This document shows positions 12,609 through 24,337 of a DNA stretch of 38,500 bases, in pieces (the stretch's first letter is position 1; each line of letters starts with the position of its first letter). The notes under the pieces are model-generated. The model was given only the letters and a program-made list of their open reading frames with translations, did not search any database and had not been told where the DNA came from. Source of the stretch: Chrysomallon squamiferum (Eukaryota > Mollusca > Gastropoda > Neomphalida > Peltospiridae); assembly GCA_012295275.1 (NCBI GenBank), contig CM022672.1:27244930-27283429 (forward strand). The letters are read 5' to 3'. The translations under genes and the position numbers were made by a program.

Positions 12609-13221
12609 AACAGTAAATAGCCTTTATGATATATACTCTTTGTAACACCTAGAATTGCTGGAAAACTCAGTTGGACAAAATAAATCCTTGGATTAACATA
12701 ATTATGTGGCGTTAACACAACGCTTGTACAATATGAAGGCAATAAATTCGTAATTTGTGTTTGGTGTCTGCGGGTTAAATGACACGTCAGTAATCGTATG
12801 AATGGAAAATACCGGCACTTTTTCACACAAGTTTAAAATAGTGTGGGAATGGTGCAGTATTTGCAGTAATATACTGTGTGCCGACTTGTTCTGTCCCAGA
12901 TCAATTTAACTCAGTTAGTTTTATTTAGATTAAAATTAAATTATTTTGGATCAGTTCAGTTATATGTTATTTCGTTTCGTTGTCATATTAATTTTGTAAA
13001 AGTGATATGAAATAAAAATAATTTATGTTATTTTATTCAAATGACACGTCGGTGCGTAGATATTATTGGTTATTAGATGTCACTAGCAAGTGCTGTCAGT
13101 TAGCACATGAAAATTACAAAAGACAAGGAAGCGTATAGCAGCTAGAATTGTGGGTTTCTGACTTGAGAGGCGAAAAAGAACAAGAAAATGACAGTGATAA
13201 TAATGTCATTTAAAACATATA

Positions 13222-13405
13222 AAAACAAACAGACAAACAAACAAAACAAAACAAACGAACATACAAAAAAAGACGAAAGCATTCAAACAAAAAAGAAACA
13301 AACACAAAAAAAAAAAAAGACGAACAAACGAACAAAAAAATAAAAGAATACACATATACAAATACACAAACAAACAAACAAACAAATAAATAAATAAATA
13401 AAAAT
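13222..13405. repeat. Imperfect (ACAA)n tract
   Basis: Purine-rich aaac/caaa units with interruptions, ending in an aaat run. Confidence 0.85.
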
Positions 13406-13562
13406 TAGAAATATTTTCGGTAGAACACTAAAAACAAACAAATAAACAAGAACAATAAAATAATAATAATTTTAAAAAATTATTTCTACTTTTGTGGTTT
13501 AATATTATAGCTTTGTTTTGTTGTACATAAAGAGTTAAGAATAGTGCTATGATTATAAGCTG

Positions 13563-13616
13563 CACATAGATTAATGCTGGCATTGTAAGTTCATTCTGTT
13601 CACATAGATTAATGCT
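13563..13616 (+). repeat. 16-bp direct repeat, 38 bp apart
   Basis: cacatagattaatgct occurs exactly at 13563-13578 and 13601-13616. It adjoins the inverted-repeat element at 13629-13750 and may belong to it. Confidence 0.9.
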
Positions 13617-13628
13617 TGCAGTAAACCA

Positions 13629-13750
13629 CATTCAGGGATTTCGTGAAATAACAGGAACATCATTCCAGTAATTATGTGAAATCACTTAGAGATTTTAGTT
13701 ATTTCATGAGATCAGCAAGTGCAAAACTGATTTCACAAATTCCCTGAAAG
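13629..13750. mobile_element. Short palindromic (MITE-like) element
   Basis: The left end, cattcagggatttcgtgaaat, is matched by the reverse complement of the right end, gatttcacaaattccctgaa, with a few mismatches. Inside, gtgaaataac and gttatttcat form a second inverted pair, and more gaaat/atttc words follow to about 13785. No transposase is present. The form suggests a non-autonomous DNA element; a clear target duplication is not seen. Confidence 0.45.
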
Positions 13751-13844
13751 ATTTTTGTATTTAGCGAAACCCTAGTTTCACAATTTTACAGTAACATTTG
13801 TATATGTATAAGTATATCTCTAACTCTATCTATATCTACATCTA

Positions 13845-14001
13845 ACAATCAGTCAGTCAGTCTATCTGTCTCTCTGCCTGTCTGTCTATCTATCTATCTG
13901 TTTATCTATGAACCTATCTATCTATCCATCTGTCTATATATCAGTAGCAGTCTGATTGTTTTTAATACTTGGTTTAATTGGTATTGTGTGAATATTTGTA
14001 T

Positions 14002-14059
<58 letters not shown>
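13845..14059. repeat. (CAGT/CTAT)n tract and (GT)28 microsatellite
   Basis: Tetranucleotide cagt, ctgt and ctat units span about 13845-13935, then unique sequence, then (GT)n at about 14004-14059. The His-Thr ORFs across it are artefacts. Confidence 0.93.
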
Positions 14060-14060
<1 letters not shown>

Positions 14061-14424
14061 TCATCATCTGTGAGTGTGTATGTAAAAAGTAACAGATAAA
14101 ACATAAACAAAAATACAACGAACAGGTCAGTAGAGACTAGATCAGTTGGTGTAGAAATGTTATATAGCTGAGGAGAAGAAATCATTCCTAGCACATTCTA
14201 ATCAATTCAGCTGCAAGATCTCTTCTCTCCTGGGTCCTGATAAACTTGATAACAGAGTTTAATACAGTGTGTGTCACATAGACGACAGTGTGTCACTTCA
14301 GTGTGTCTAGACGACACATATCTAATGACTATTAGATCAAGATGTGAAAAATAGAATTATTATAACTCAGGAATCCTGCTGTGGCATTGCTGCAGATTAT
14401 TATTCCATACAATGTGAGAGTTTA

Positions 14425-14475
14425 ATACACACACAGACACACACACATACACCCCCCCCACACACACACACACAC
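14425..14475. repeat. (CA)n with a C8 interruption
   Basis: CA units flank a run of C at about 14452-14459. The flanking 14060-14424 and 14476-14955 are AT-rich and show no gene. A short direct repeat of gtgtgtcac...agacgaca lies at about 14268-14316. Confidence 0.9.
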
Positions 14476-14959
14476 TTATTCTATAAACAGGAAAATAGAA
14501 TGCACTTCTTTTGAATGAAAGATATTAGCAATGAAACTGTCTCAACTCTTCTAAGCCAATAATATGCAGATAGATTTTTCACATAACTATTAATGAAAAT
14601 AATTATATTCTGCTGTGTATGAAAGGACATAGTTTTCTTTTAACTTTCTGTGTTAATATGTATTAAAATGCTAAATACTGATTAAAAAAATTAAATGCAT
14701 GCTACTGCTGTTACTAGCTATATAATACAGTGTCACATATATGGGTTTTATTTATTTATCACAGTACAAATAAATTTTAATTAAATAGAACAGCTGGAGA
14801 AATACATTATGGTCTCCACCATAACGCATTTCGGATAGGAATTTTCGAGACTGCTTCCGCTATTATAGGAATTACTGTGAATAATTATATATATATTATA
14901 GACAGATGGATTGATAGATATATAGGTACAGAGGAATATATAGAAGCATACGTATGTAC

Positions 14960-15015
14960 ATACCATACATACATACATACATGCAAAGTTAATACATACA
15001 TGGATACATACATAC

Positions 15016-15063
<48 letters not shown>

Positions 15064-15121
15064 TTACTTACTTACTTACTTACTTACTTACTAACTTACT
15101 TACTTACATACATACATACAT
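14960..15121. repeat. (CATA)n then (CTTA)n tetranucleotide array
   Basis: CATA units run to about 15062, change to ACTT/CTTA units until about 15107 and return to CATA. Tyr-Ile-His-Thr ORFs are artefacts. Confidence 0.95.
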
Positions 15122-15318
15122 GCACAACAAAACTGAATTATATCAGTAAACAATACTTGACAGGAGACTGGGTATCAGTGATAGGTCTGGACACGTGACC
15201 AATGGACGTGGTATAGTAACTGCCAAACGACAATGTTTCAAGGAAAACGTTATATATATCTGAAACTCAAGGATTAGTGGGTAGGGGTTTCAAAAAGTAT
15301 TTTCTTTTTACGTTTAAT

Positions 15319-15649
15319 TTTTTTTTTTTTTTTTTTTTTTTTTATTCTGACCTGTTTACAAAATATCTAGAATGTCGTGAATGTGAAGCATATCACTGAA
15401 TTAAAATGTTAACCTTGACGTCTGCAGTCTCATACATGCAGTTTGTAGTTATGCAGGTTTGTCTGCTCTGTATGCTCACCTCGCAGCTGTTGCTGTGAAT
15501 AATTGTAATCTGCTTGTGAGACTGTCACTTATAATCGTTGTTTATTTATTTACTTTTTACCCCCCTAATTTAATTCATTTAATTAAAATTAAAATTCAAG
15601 CACGGTTTAATAATGTATATATATGTAGGTGTTTTTAATTTTAGTGGGG

Positions 15650-15691
<42 letters not shown>

Positions 15692-15700
15692 AAAAAAAAA
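15319..15700. repeat. Poly-T run and T12/A28 junction
   Basis: Poly-T at about 15319-15343. At 15649-15700 a T run turns into a long A run interrupted by one G. Sequence between them is AT-rich with no gene seen. Confidence 0.9.
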
Positions 15701-15939
15701 CCCAAGAATGAATTATAGCACTGACCTGCTGTGTAATTTATTATATTTTTATTCGTACAGGATTTGGTTGAATGGAACACTGGCACATAAGCAAGGATAA
15801 ACAACACACACACAGAGATACACTCTTAAATGACTAATCACCACTTTTGAAACTTTATGGTATGTATACGCCCACATTCATTGCATGACTTTTATATAAC
15901 CAAGAATTTAACTTTCACTGATTCTTAAACAATTCAGTA

Positions 15940-15942
<3 letters not shown>

Positions 15943-15998
<56 letters not shown>
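15943..15998. repeat. (TA)28 microsatellite
   Basis: A pure TA run of about 56 nt. Confidence 0.95.
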
Positions 15999-16001
<3 letters not shown>

Positions 16002-16147
16002 AAAACTTCATGCGCTAACTGTGGGAAAACTAAATTTGTATTACCTGCTCTTCAGATATTCATCTGAAAGGTCAAGGTTAGATTTAAGTTACTTTTGTGT
16101 AAAAACCTACGGTGTACATTATCAGGTACGAAACACTGCACCTATTG

Positions 16148-16155
16148 TGACGTCA
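16148..16155. promoter_or_regulatory. Third perfect CRE site
   Basis: TGACGTCA at 16148-16155 lies 11 nt before an ATG in strong context (acaATGg, 16167), which opens MADTFIPTG and 18 codons in all. A weak donor (ccgacag|gttact) follows. This could be a first exon, but I find no partner exon. Confidence 0.35.
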
Positions 16156-16335
16156 CGCAGTTAACAATGGCAGACACATTTATCCCGACAGGTTACTCTC
16201 TTTTTTATAGATGTGTGCAATAGTAAACTCCAGGTCGGCAACTATCATTTAAATCACACCGAGAATGAAAAAAAATCCGAGCTGGATGCAAATGAGTTCT
16301 CACAGTTGTAGGGCACAAAGAACTTTTTATTTCCT

Positions 16336-16341
16336 TTTTTT

Positions 16342-16383
<42 letters not shown>
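16336..16383. repeat. Poly-T tract
   Basis: About 46 T with one C interruption. Confidence 0.95.
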
Positions 16384-16387
<4 letters not shown>

Positions 16388-16716
16388 CTTCTTTTGAAAT
16401 TTACATGTACTTTCTTTCGTGCGGGTGTAATAAAAAATAGCAATGAATATTACAAAGGTCGTTATTCCACCATTCACGGTTTTTTGTTCACGTTATTAGC
16501 CGCACTGTGGATAATGGTAGCGGCTCGAATTGGCTTTTGGTTGGAGATCATTACAGAACTCTTTGTAATGCAAATTTTTCAGTGAACAGTTTCAAAATCA
16601 GTTCTGTTAATCATTTTCTGTGGATGAACCTATTGATCTTTTTCCTTAATAAGTTATCTCGATGTAGATTGTGGACTTTTTGTAACAGGAACATATTGGG
16701 GATATGAGGAATGAAG

Positions 16717-16720
<4 letters not shown>

Positions 16721-16805
<85 letters not shown>
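16721..16805. repeat. (GA)42 microsatellite
   Basis: A pure GA run. The Leu-Ser ORF on the minus strand is an artefact. Confidence 0.97.
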
Positions 16806-16810
<5 letters not shown>

Positions 16811-17185
16811 ATTTGTCAGATAGGAACATCAAAAGAAAGCTGCCGCCTTTTCAATGACATTACTGTTATAACCTACCTCATTAATACTGAGGAATAAAGT
16901 ATTCACCTATAAAGTAAATTATAACTAATAAGATTTCTTTTACAGTTACTGTTAAAACAGTACGAACATAGCAAACTTTAAAATTGTATTTCTTGGTTGA
17001 AACCATCTTAGCGTATAGACAAATCTAGGTCTATGGTCCAGATCACGTTGTCAAGGAGACGTGAACCAGAAACTTCGTTAGCATCAATCCATTCAATTGA
17101 ACTGATTAAATAACGTCAAAGAAAGTAGTGAAACTAATATTCTCTTTCTGCCACTTTCCTCTATTGATGTAGACAATGTAACAAA

Positions 17186-17491
17186 CTACCCTTTCTGCAC
17201 CATTTTCAAGATTCGAGTCACGTAAGGTAAGATCAGGTCATGTGAGGTCAATTCCCATGAAGGATGAACAATTCCGTATCGATTTTCTAGTATAAATAAA
17301 CCTATGGCTGCACAGACATACATCTCACTACAATGACCATCGTTGCCTGGTCGAACTTGTGGTCGATCGTCACCGGTCGGTTTAATTGGAATACTGTCGA
17401 ATAGGCGATAGTTTTTCGAACGAAACATTCGTTCGAGAGGTCTAGTCGTTGACTTATGTGTATCTGTTTTGCCTGTAATAAATATGGCCAA
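17186..17491 (-). CDS. Orphan ORF of 101 codons, unrecognised
   Basis: It starts at an ATG and ends TAG at the 17186 side. The composition is not low complexity; parts read SIPIKPTGDDRPQVRPGNDG and NRYGIVHPSWELTSHDLILP. It is the longest ATG-started, non-repetitive frame in the left part of the window that I would consider coding. Codons use CGA often. It contains a perfect 9-bp inverted repeat (17416-17424 against 17428-17436). I recognise no domain, and no splice partners are evident. Confidence 0.25.
   Translation of the reverse strand: MAIFITGKTDTHKSTTRPLERMFRSKNYRLFDSIPIKPTGDDRPQVRPGNDGHCSEMYVCAAIGLFILENRYGIVHPSWELTSHDLILPYVTRILKMVQKG
17416..17436. repeat. Perfect 9-bp inverted repeat, 3-nt loop
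   Basis: tcgaacgaa and ttcgttcga are exact reverse complements separated by aca. Confidence 0.95.
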
Positions 17492-19160
17492 AGAAATAAT
17501 TACCTATGATGCCAGAAATGAATGGTTTAGAGTCTGATCATCAATTAGAAGTTCTGTGATAACTAACATTATATGTCTGACACAAACACACACATGTACG
17601 TCTATTGTTCATTCATCTTTCAGTGTGTTCTATCATTCATTACTGATTGGTGTTAGTTGTATTATATTAATTCTGAAGTAGTAAGTTCATTATTAACATC
17701 CCTGTCATATTTATTTATTCGGTCGTTCGTTCATTTATTATATTTATGTATTTGTTTTAGTATTTCGTTTTTAGTTTTGAAAAGCTTTTTCTGAATGGAG
17801 AAGAAATATCACAACAACGAACTACCCGAAGTAAAAATAATTTTAAAAGTAGACGTGCGTTGGTGTGTGCGGGTATGCAGTCTATTGAAATCTAAGCAAT
17901 AACTAACAGATTACCCTTGACTCGAAAAGAAAATAGCGTGTTCGGAGCACTTTTGATATTCTGACATGCTGTAATTTAAGTAAATCCCTCTTTTCATTTC
18001 AAGCCACACCATCAGTCTTGTCTTGTACAGATAGTGATCCGACGCTAAAACAATCTACAAATTGTCTGACTTGTTCAAATCTCCGAAAAGCTTTTCAGTC
18101 TGTGACCATAGCAACTTATCCTTCGTTGTTACTATCAGAAAATTCTAAGAATAAATTAGAAGGCGATTTTGCAACAAACAGACGCCATTTCACACACATA
18201 CACAAAAAAAAAAAAAAAAAAAAATTTATTATAATAATTTCTGGCAAAAAAACCCAACCCTGGATGAGTATATTTTGTCCCATTTGATCTGATAAATTCA
18301 GAATATATCACTGATTATTTTTTTGAATTTTGAGAAATTCTGATGAATAATATTATACAGACAAAACGAACTGGTAGAGTTTGTCAAAAACGTAACGGTT
18401 TCATAATTTTGTCTTGTATGCATTTGGGCAAGATGAATTAGTTATCAATTATCTAAAGGTGAAACATCCGGTACTTGCTAAAACAACAAACGTTATGTTC
18501 CGTGAAAATATTACTGCTGAATCACTAATACTGGCAAGTCTTTCAGACAAGTGTTTGTAACCAGCAGAAATCATTTATATCTGGTACGTAATTTCTACGC
18601 ATTTAACAATATTATTTCCTTTAGTTCTTCACAGCACGTAAAACTTAAAAATGAATTTAGAAATATTGCCTTCTAATCTGAATATTACTTAACTATCACA
18701 CTGTATTTAGGCCAGTGTAAATAAAGTACAAAGACTGAATGAATTGTCTGGAGTTATCGGCCTTGATTTATGCAATTAAATGAAATCTTAAAAGTACAGT
18801 TTCTAGATTTATGTCATGTACTTTTAGACAGTTTTAGCCATTTAAGTGATACTTATATATTCATTAAAGAAAGAAAGAAAGAAATCATTAATATATTATA
18901 TTCGCGGAATCGCTCTGAAGGTTACGTATACGTAATAAATCAAAATAATGAAAAGAGCATGAAACTCCGATCCACAGACACTGTCGTCTGCTACCAGTAA
19001 AATACTGTTTTGAAGATAACAATCTCGGGTTCGTGTGTAGTTATAATCTGTAAAGAATTTGAATCAGGAAAGCGATTTTATAAATAGAAAGTGTTAAAAC
19101 TGTAATTTTAAACAAATGATTCCTTCATTTTTGGTTTTTACACTAATTATTACAGATTGA
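17492..19160. other. Unique AT-rich sequence with a doubtful exon-like stretch
   Basis: An open stretch at about 18003-18205 plus follows ccctcttttcatttcaag, a good acceptor sequence, and encodes Cys-containing sequence such as SCTDSDPTLKQSTNCLTCSN before running into poly-A. I cannot name it, and it may be chance. Nothing else is recognised. Confidence 0.25.
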
Positions 19161-19211
19161 CATTCAAAAATCCGCCAACCTCCGGACCTGAGGAGTGCCG
19201 GATTTTCAAAA
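19161..19211. mobile_element. Imperfect inverted repeat resembling a pogo/Tigger-type terminal repeat
   Basis: tcaaaaatccgcc is followed by cctccggacctgagg and then gccggattttcaaaa. The outer arms are near reverse complements. The wording, with repeated tccgga/ccggat and cctc, is like the ends of invertebrate pogo-group elements. No transposase ORF is nearby. Confidence 0.3.
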
Positions 19212-19372
19212 ATGCTGTATTTTTTATGCTTATATGCTGTATATATTTAACAGAAAATTACTACTTGTATACAGCAGCAAATAAATGATAAAATGAGAAG
19301 GAATGAGCAGGAATATCTGTTAGCAGGTGCAAGCAAGACTCAACAGCTGATTCTGGAGTACACCACCACATT

Positions 19373-19470
19373 ACTACCACTACTACTATTGCTACTACTG
19401 CTGCTACTACTACTACCATTACAACTACTACTAATAATAATAACAACAACAACAATAATAATAATATATT
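19373..19470. repeat. (CTA/CTG)n-(AAT)n compound array
   Basis: CTA and CTG units pass into AAT and AAC units. Poly-Leu and poly-Val ORFs here are artefacts. Confidence 0.9.
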
Positions 19471-20036
19471 TAGAATTTTGAATTTCCACGAAAAAAAAAA
19501 AAATAAATGAATAAAAATTCTTCAGTAATAAATATGCAATACCAAATTAATTTAGTTTCATTTCATAATGAAATAAGTTTAATTACAAGACTAACGCTAA
19601 ACAGACTCATGTAATTTATTTTTATGTTTAATGTAACCGATGAATCATGTTAATACGCAAACCGCAAATTATACCAATTTGTTTCAAATGGCAAATGACG
19701 TCAACAATGAAAAAACACCACAATGGACTGCCCGCATTCATTTTCAAGTCATTTTTCTCGTTTAAAAAATGGATATATTTAAGTTATGAAATTTTATTAT
19801 TTCTGTTAATACTTTTATAGATTTGATGTGGAAATTTAAATAAGTATATCTAGAAAACGTAAAATTTGCTTTGTTTTCTTAATTTTAAGATACCGTTCAT
19901 TTATTTAATCCCTTTTGATGTTTTTCGTAGATCAATACTTTAACAGGACATTTAACAAACTGCAAACTCGACTAAATATCTCTTTCAAATTCTTGGCCTC
20001 TAGGAGTTTATTAAAGATTTTAGTTCATTTTCCCAG

Positions 20037-20154
20037 CAGGTGATCTGAAAACATTTAGTGTTGACAGTCACACACACGTTATCACTTCAGTAGTCCGCAC
20101 GAACACACTGGCCAGGTGACACGCTGCTTAATGGTCTTTAACGACGCACAGGTG
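20037..20154. promoter_or_regulatory. Cluster of three CAGGTG E-boxes
   Basis: CAGGTG occurs at 20037-20042, 20113-20118 and 20149-20154, inside a locally GC-richer stretch (about 20030-20280) without an ORF. Such boxes bind bHLH and Snail/ZEB-type factors. An enhancer role is inference. Confidence 0.3.
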
Positions 20155-20905
20155 TTAATACTAATAACAGTTAGACGTTACCTGGAACCGAATTCAAGGT
20201 GAAATAACATCAAGGCTAGCTACGGAATTATGCCGAGTCCAGTGACCTCTCAGGACAAAGTTGTTATTGACACTTCACAAAATGATTGTGTCCCACTGAG
20301 ACATAACTGCATTTAATTATATGTACATATTAGTTTATTCAGCGATGTGTGCAGATACAATGATCATACACACAGATGCATTCTTGCAAACATTTACACT
20401 AATGCATATAGACACGTATATAAACAGACGCGCGCACACACTAACAAAAATATACGCACATACACATACACACATGTAAATGTAAATACAAATAAAAACA
20501 TAAAGAAAATATAAACAAATAGTTTAAATTTAATACGCATGGCTGAATCTTCTGTGTTTTGTGACATACGCTATCTCGTAGATTATCATTGACAGCAGCG
20601 AGTTTTCTTGGACAAGAAGTACATTATCAACACATCGTGTCTTGTTATTTACCTCATTGTTTACGTTTATAAAATTTGGATTTGAAAACAGTAAATTAAA
20701 AGAACTGTGGGTACAAAATGTCCTGACTCACATATAAATTTTGTATTTATCCTTATGTTAAATTTAATAATTTCTGTGTATTTGTAATTCTGACTTATGT
20801 CTTAAACGCATATGCTTGCGTATTATCAGAAAGAAAAAAAAAATACATACTGCTAATTAAAAGGTTTTAAACTCATTATTTTAAAAAATAAAAAATAAAA
20901 AATTA

Positions 20906-20920
20906 TCATTATCATCATCA

Positions 20921-20982
<62 letters not shown>
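20906..20982. repeat. (ATC)n-(ATT)n array
   Basis: ATC units pass into about 20 ATT units. Confidence 0.95.
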
Positions 20983-21757
20983 TTACCTATTATACTATTG
21001 TATCATTTTCTGTAGGTTTCAAATTACGTTTTACCCATCTTTAGTTCTATGAAAAAACTGAGATGCTCTGAAATTTCTGACATTGTGTTATTAGGCTGCT
21101 CCCTTTTTTCTTTATAATAACCATATCATTTTCTACCTGCCAGTGTTTTGTGATGTGTGCTTAAAAACTCTGGATAAATTGATGTATTCTATCTCATTGA
21201 TACACCACGCTGTGTTAGTGAATTCCATTCTAGATGTCCTTGTATTTGTTTAGCCACGGTATTCAGCAATGTGTGTATTCGGCGTGTGTATTCGGCTGGC
21301 GATCCTTGGCCGATCTTTATTGAAAACATACAGCACATTTGTGTAGCATCCATCAAAATAACAATGAGATATATAAAATCCAAGTACAACGTGATGTATC
21401 TAACAACAGTTTTATTTATTGCTAAACTAAAAGTTTTGAAAAAAAAAGAAGTTACACGTCATTAATTTCTATTGTCCCTGTTTTATGAGGGTCTGAAGAT
21501 ACTTTGTAGCAATGCAGTGATTATCCTGTGCAGGAAAAATGTTTTATATAGTTTATATTGTCTGCATAAATTGACACAATAAAGTCTTGCCAGCAGTATT
21601 CACATTCAAGTTAAAATTACATAGTTTTTGCACAGTGATATCCAAGACATTCGTTTAAATGAACAAATATTTGACGTTTTACTTCTGAGGGAGCACTCGT
21701 CCAAATCTGCGATCATAAACCTGCCACAGCCTACCATGCCCTGCTTCTGTTCACCAG

Positions 21758-21948
21758 CGAGGTGTGTTTTATATGCACTTTTACAAAGACGAGAAAAGAC
21801 AATTATCTTTACAGAGAGAAGAATATGGCTTTCTGTGCACCGTGCACGTCACGGGGAACTACCTGAATGGGAAACAGCGAACAATGAGTTACAACGAATT
21901 TATTTCTTTAACCAAACATTTTTTAAAACATATAGTTATTGTAAATTG
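21758..21948 (+). CDS. Possible internal exon, unrecognised
   Basis: A good acceptor (cctgcttctgttcaccag) precedes an open frame beginning RGVFYMHFYKDEKRQ and continuing through EEYGFLCTVHVTGNYLNG and KQRTMSYNEFISLTK. It reaches a donor-like gtaaat near 21942, and past that it reads into a GT microsatellite. The residue pattern is protein-like. A second open frame overlaps it (from 21628), so coding is not certain. I recognise no domain and see no partner exons nearby. Confidence 0.35.
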
Positions 21949-22017
21949 TTTGTGTGTATGTGTGTGTGTTCATGCATGTGTGTGTGTGTGTGTCAATCAG
22001 ATTTAAATATAATCTAG

Positions 22018-24006
22018 AAACTGCTGAGTAAAAGAATATTTAATTGCTATTTGGTCATTGTCTCTGTTCTGTGTAATAATAATAAAAGGTTACGCACCAT
22101 GAGTTTTTATTGTCAACATTTTATTACGTTCTAATGATAAATACAGAGAGTTGATAATTATAGTCCAGTGGATGATTATATTTTGTTTATATATAGATTT
22201 TTAATATATTTATTATAAAGTTTAACTTTGGTTCGTGATAATATTACAATAATGTGTGTCATAATGTAGTGAAATAAATCGCAAATAAAATTACATTTAT
22301 ACTTCTTCACTTAATAAAGTAAAAAACATGAAATTGAAGGGGAAAAGATAAATAAAACAAATGCATATCAATATACTGTATATCAGCATTTTTTCTATGT
22401 AACAACAACAACAACAAACACTTGTTTCGTAGGCATATACATTGTATAAACTTCTTTTTTAATTTTAACTGCAATATGACTTTGAATACATTGTAATATT
22501 ACTTAGATTAATATTGTTATTTTTTTTATGGTCTGGTAATAAAATGCTGTTATAAACATAATATAATGTACATGCTAGTATGAATTTGAATTTATGTCGG
22601 TGCACACATGCATTGTTTTTGCATTATAATTGTTGTCACTGTAATCTAATACAGAAAATAAATATTAAAAGTTGCTGTAATAATGTGTATTCAGGGAACT
22701 AATGAATGAATATCATCATCTTTTGCAGATAATTTCATTTGTTTTCTTTTTCAACAGAAAAATATAAACTGAAATATTACATCAACTATAAAAGATATTA
22801 AAAAAAAAAAAAAAAAAATGGATATACATATCTTAATTCATGGATCATGTATGCCAACAGTAAAGGTGATTTTTATATTCAGAATTTTTTTTATTTTTTA
22901 CTTTTACTTTTTACTTTTAATGTATGGTGCTGTTGTGATGTGGACAGTTGATACTGGTAAACACTGCTCCATGTAGTGCATTTGCATATGTTTTATTAAG
23001 TGTATTTCTTATCAGACCTGGATCTAAGATTTTCATAGATGGAGGTTTACCGGTATAAAAGTTGACAAATCCAAATCCATTAGGCTGAAAGATTTGATGT
23101 TATCTAGTCTGTATGCAAATATGGACAAACTGAGTGAATGGCTAATAGCTTTAAATGTTTGCTGTTGCCTTTTAAAAAAAAAAAAAAATCATTTGACATT
23201 TATACATTTATAGATTTATTAGTCTGTAAGCTCTTGCTATTATTATTTTAAATATCAGCTGAAAGGAACTGTTGATATGGATATTGTTTCAGTTTGTTTC
23301 ATCAGATTTCAGGTGGTAAGCAAACATAGGCTGTTTGCTGGAAATAAAAAAATAAGAAATGTTGTTTTGTAAACAATACTTGATTTCAAAGCTGTTCTTA
23401 ATACAATGAAAACAAACACAAAAGCAATTTTATGCTCATAACAGAAATATTTTATTTTTTTAATTCAGCTTTTGCATATTTATTCATATTCTGAATTTGT
23501 TAAAAGCAAAATGTTGCATATGATAAAGTAACAAAATATAAAAAAAATCAATCAAAGGGCCATCACTCTTTCATAGTCCCCAAATTAAAATAATTATTAC
23601 AAGAAAATCTGTAATTATATCTTATTATAGAAATTTTTAAAAAAAAAAAAAAATTAGTAACAAAAAACAAAAGAAAATTAACTTCTTTTTCATTTATCAC
23701 AAACATAGTAATGCCTTAATTAAATTAGAGTTTGCAAGTTAATGTAAAACAACTTCTGTAAAATAAAAACTTAACAAAACCAGTGCATAATAAAACAAAT
23801 ACACAAAATTGTATGTATGTATTAACAATAACAATGTTTCATTTAAGCTATAATTAAGTGGTAAAAGTAAAAAGCAATCATACTTTATTCTATTTTTAAT
23901 TAGAATTTTCAGATTAAAATCAAAATACAAAACCCATAAACTGTCACTTGATTCCAAATGGAAAATACTAAGAAATATTTTAAAATTTAAACCCAAGGAT
24001 GTTCTC
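22018..24006. other. AT-rich, CpG-poor sequence downstream of GNL1
   Basis: CpG becomes rare from roughly 23 kb onward, before the GNL1 coding end is reached. A-runs occur at about 22800-22818, 23174-23187 and 23638-23653. I see no ORF worth naming. Part of it may be GNL1 3' UTR. Confidence 0.4.
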
Positions 24007-24012
24007 TTTATT
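24007..24012 (-). terminator. Candidate GNL1 polyadenylation signal
   Basis: The nearest AATAAA on the minus strand downstream of the GNL1 stop is at 24007-24012 (tttatt on plus), about 330 nt past the stop codon. Further AATAAA matches occur downstream in this AT-rich DNA, so the true 3' end may lie farther left. Confidence 0.3.
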
Positions 24013-24337
24013 TAAGTAAATTTAGAAAATAAAAATTTAGAGAAATTATAATATCTTTCATCAATCTTTCAATTTAAATCTCAAAATAGCACATTTAGAA
24101 TGACAATAAATATTTTCTGATAATCAGATGTGCTACAACAAGTAAATATTTTAGAACCACTTTTGAAAAAAATTTGCTTACAAAATGTAAATTCAACCAA
24201 ACAAAAGTCAACAATAAAAAATTAAAAATAGCACCTGTGCATCTTTCTTTACTTTCAAAAAAAAACAAATAAACTAAAACCAAAAAGCAAAGGCAACCTC
24301 CCCAAAACAATGACAACTGTGATACATATTAAACAGA

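Noticed and set aside
13918-14194. His-Thr repeat ORFs
   Set aside because: They come from the (GT)n microsatellite at 14004-14059.
14781-15149. Tyr-Val-Cys-Met and Tyr-Ile-His-Thr repeat ORFs
   Set aside because: They come from CATA and CTTA arrays, open on both strands at once.
16611-16832. Leu-Ser repeat ORF
   Set aside because: Reverse reading of the (GA)n run at 16721-16805.
18003-18205. Exon-like stretch on the plus strand
   Set aside because: It follows a good acceptor but runs into poly-A, has no donor I trust, and no family I recognise; kept only as a note.
21189-21389. A 66-codon minus-strand ORF that looked like a transposon fragment
   Set aside because: No diagnostic residues of reverse transcriptase, integrase or transposase are visible.
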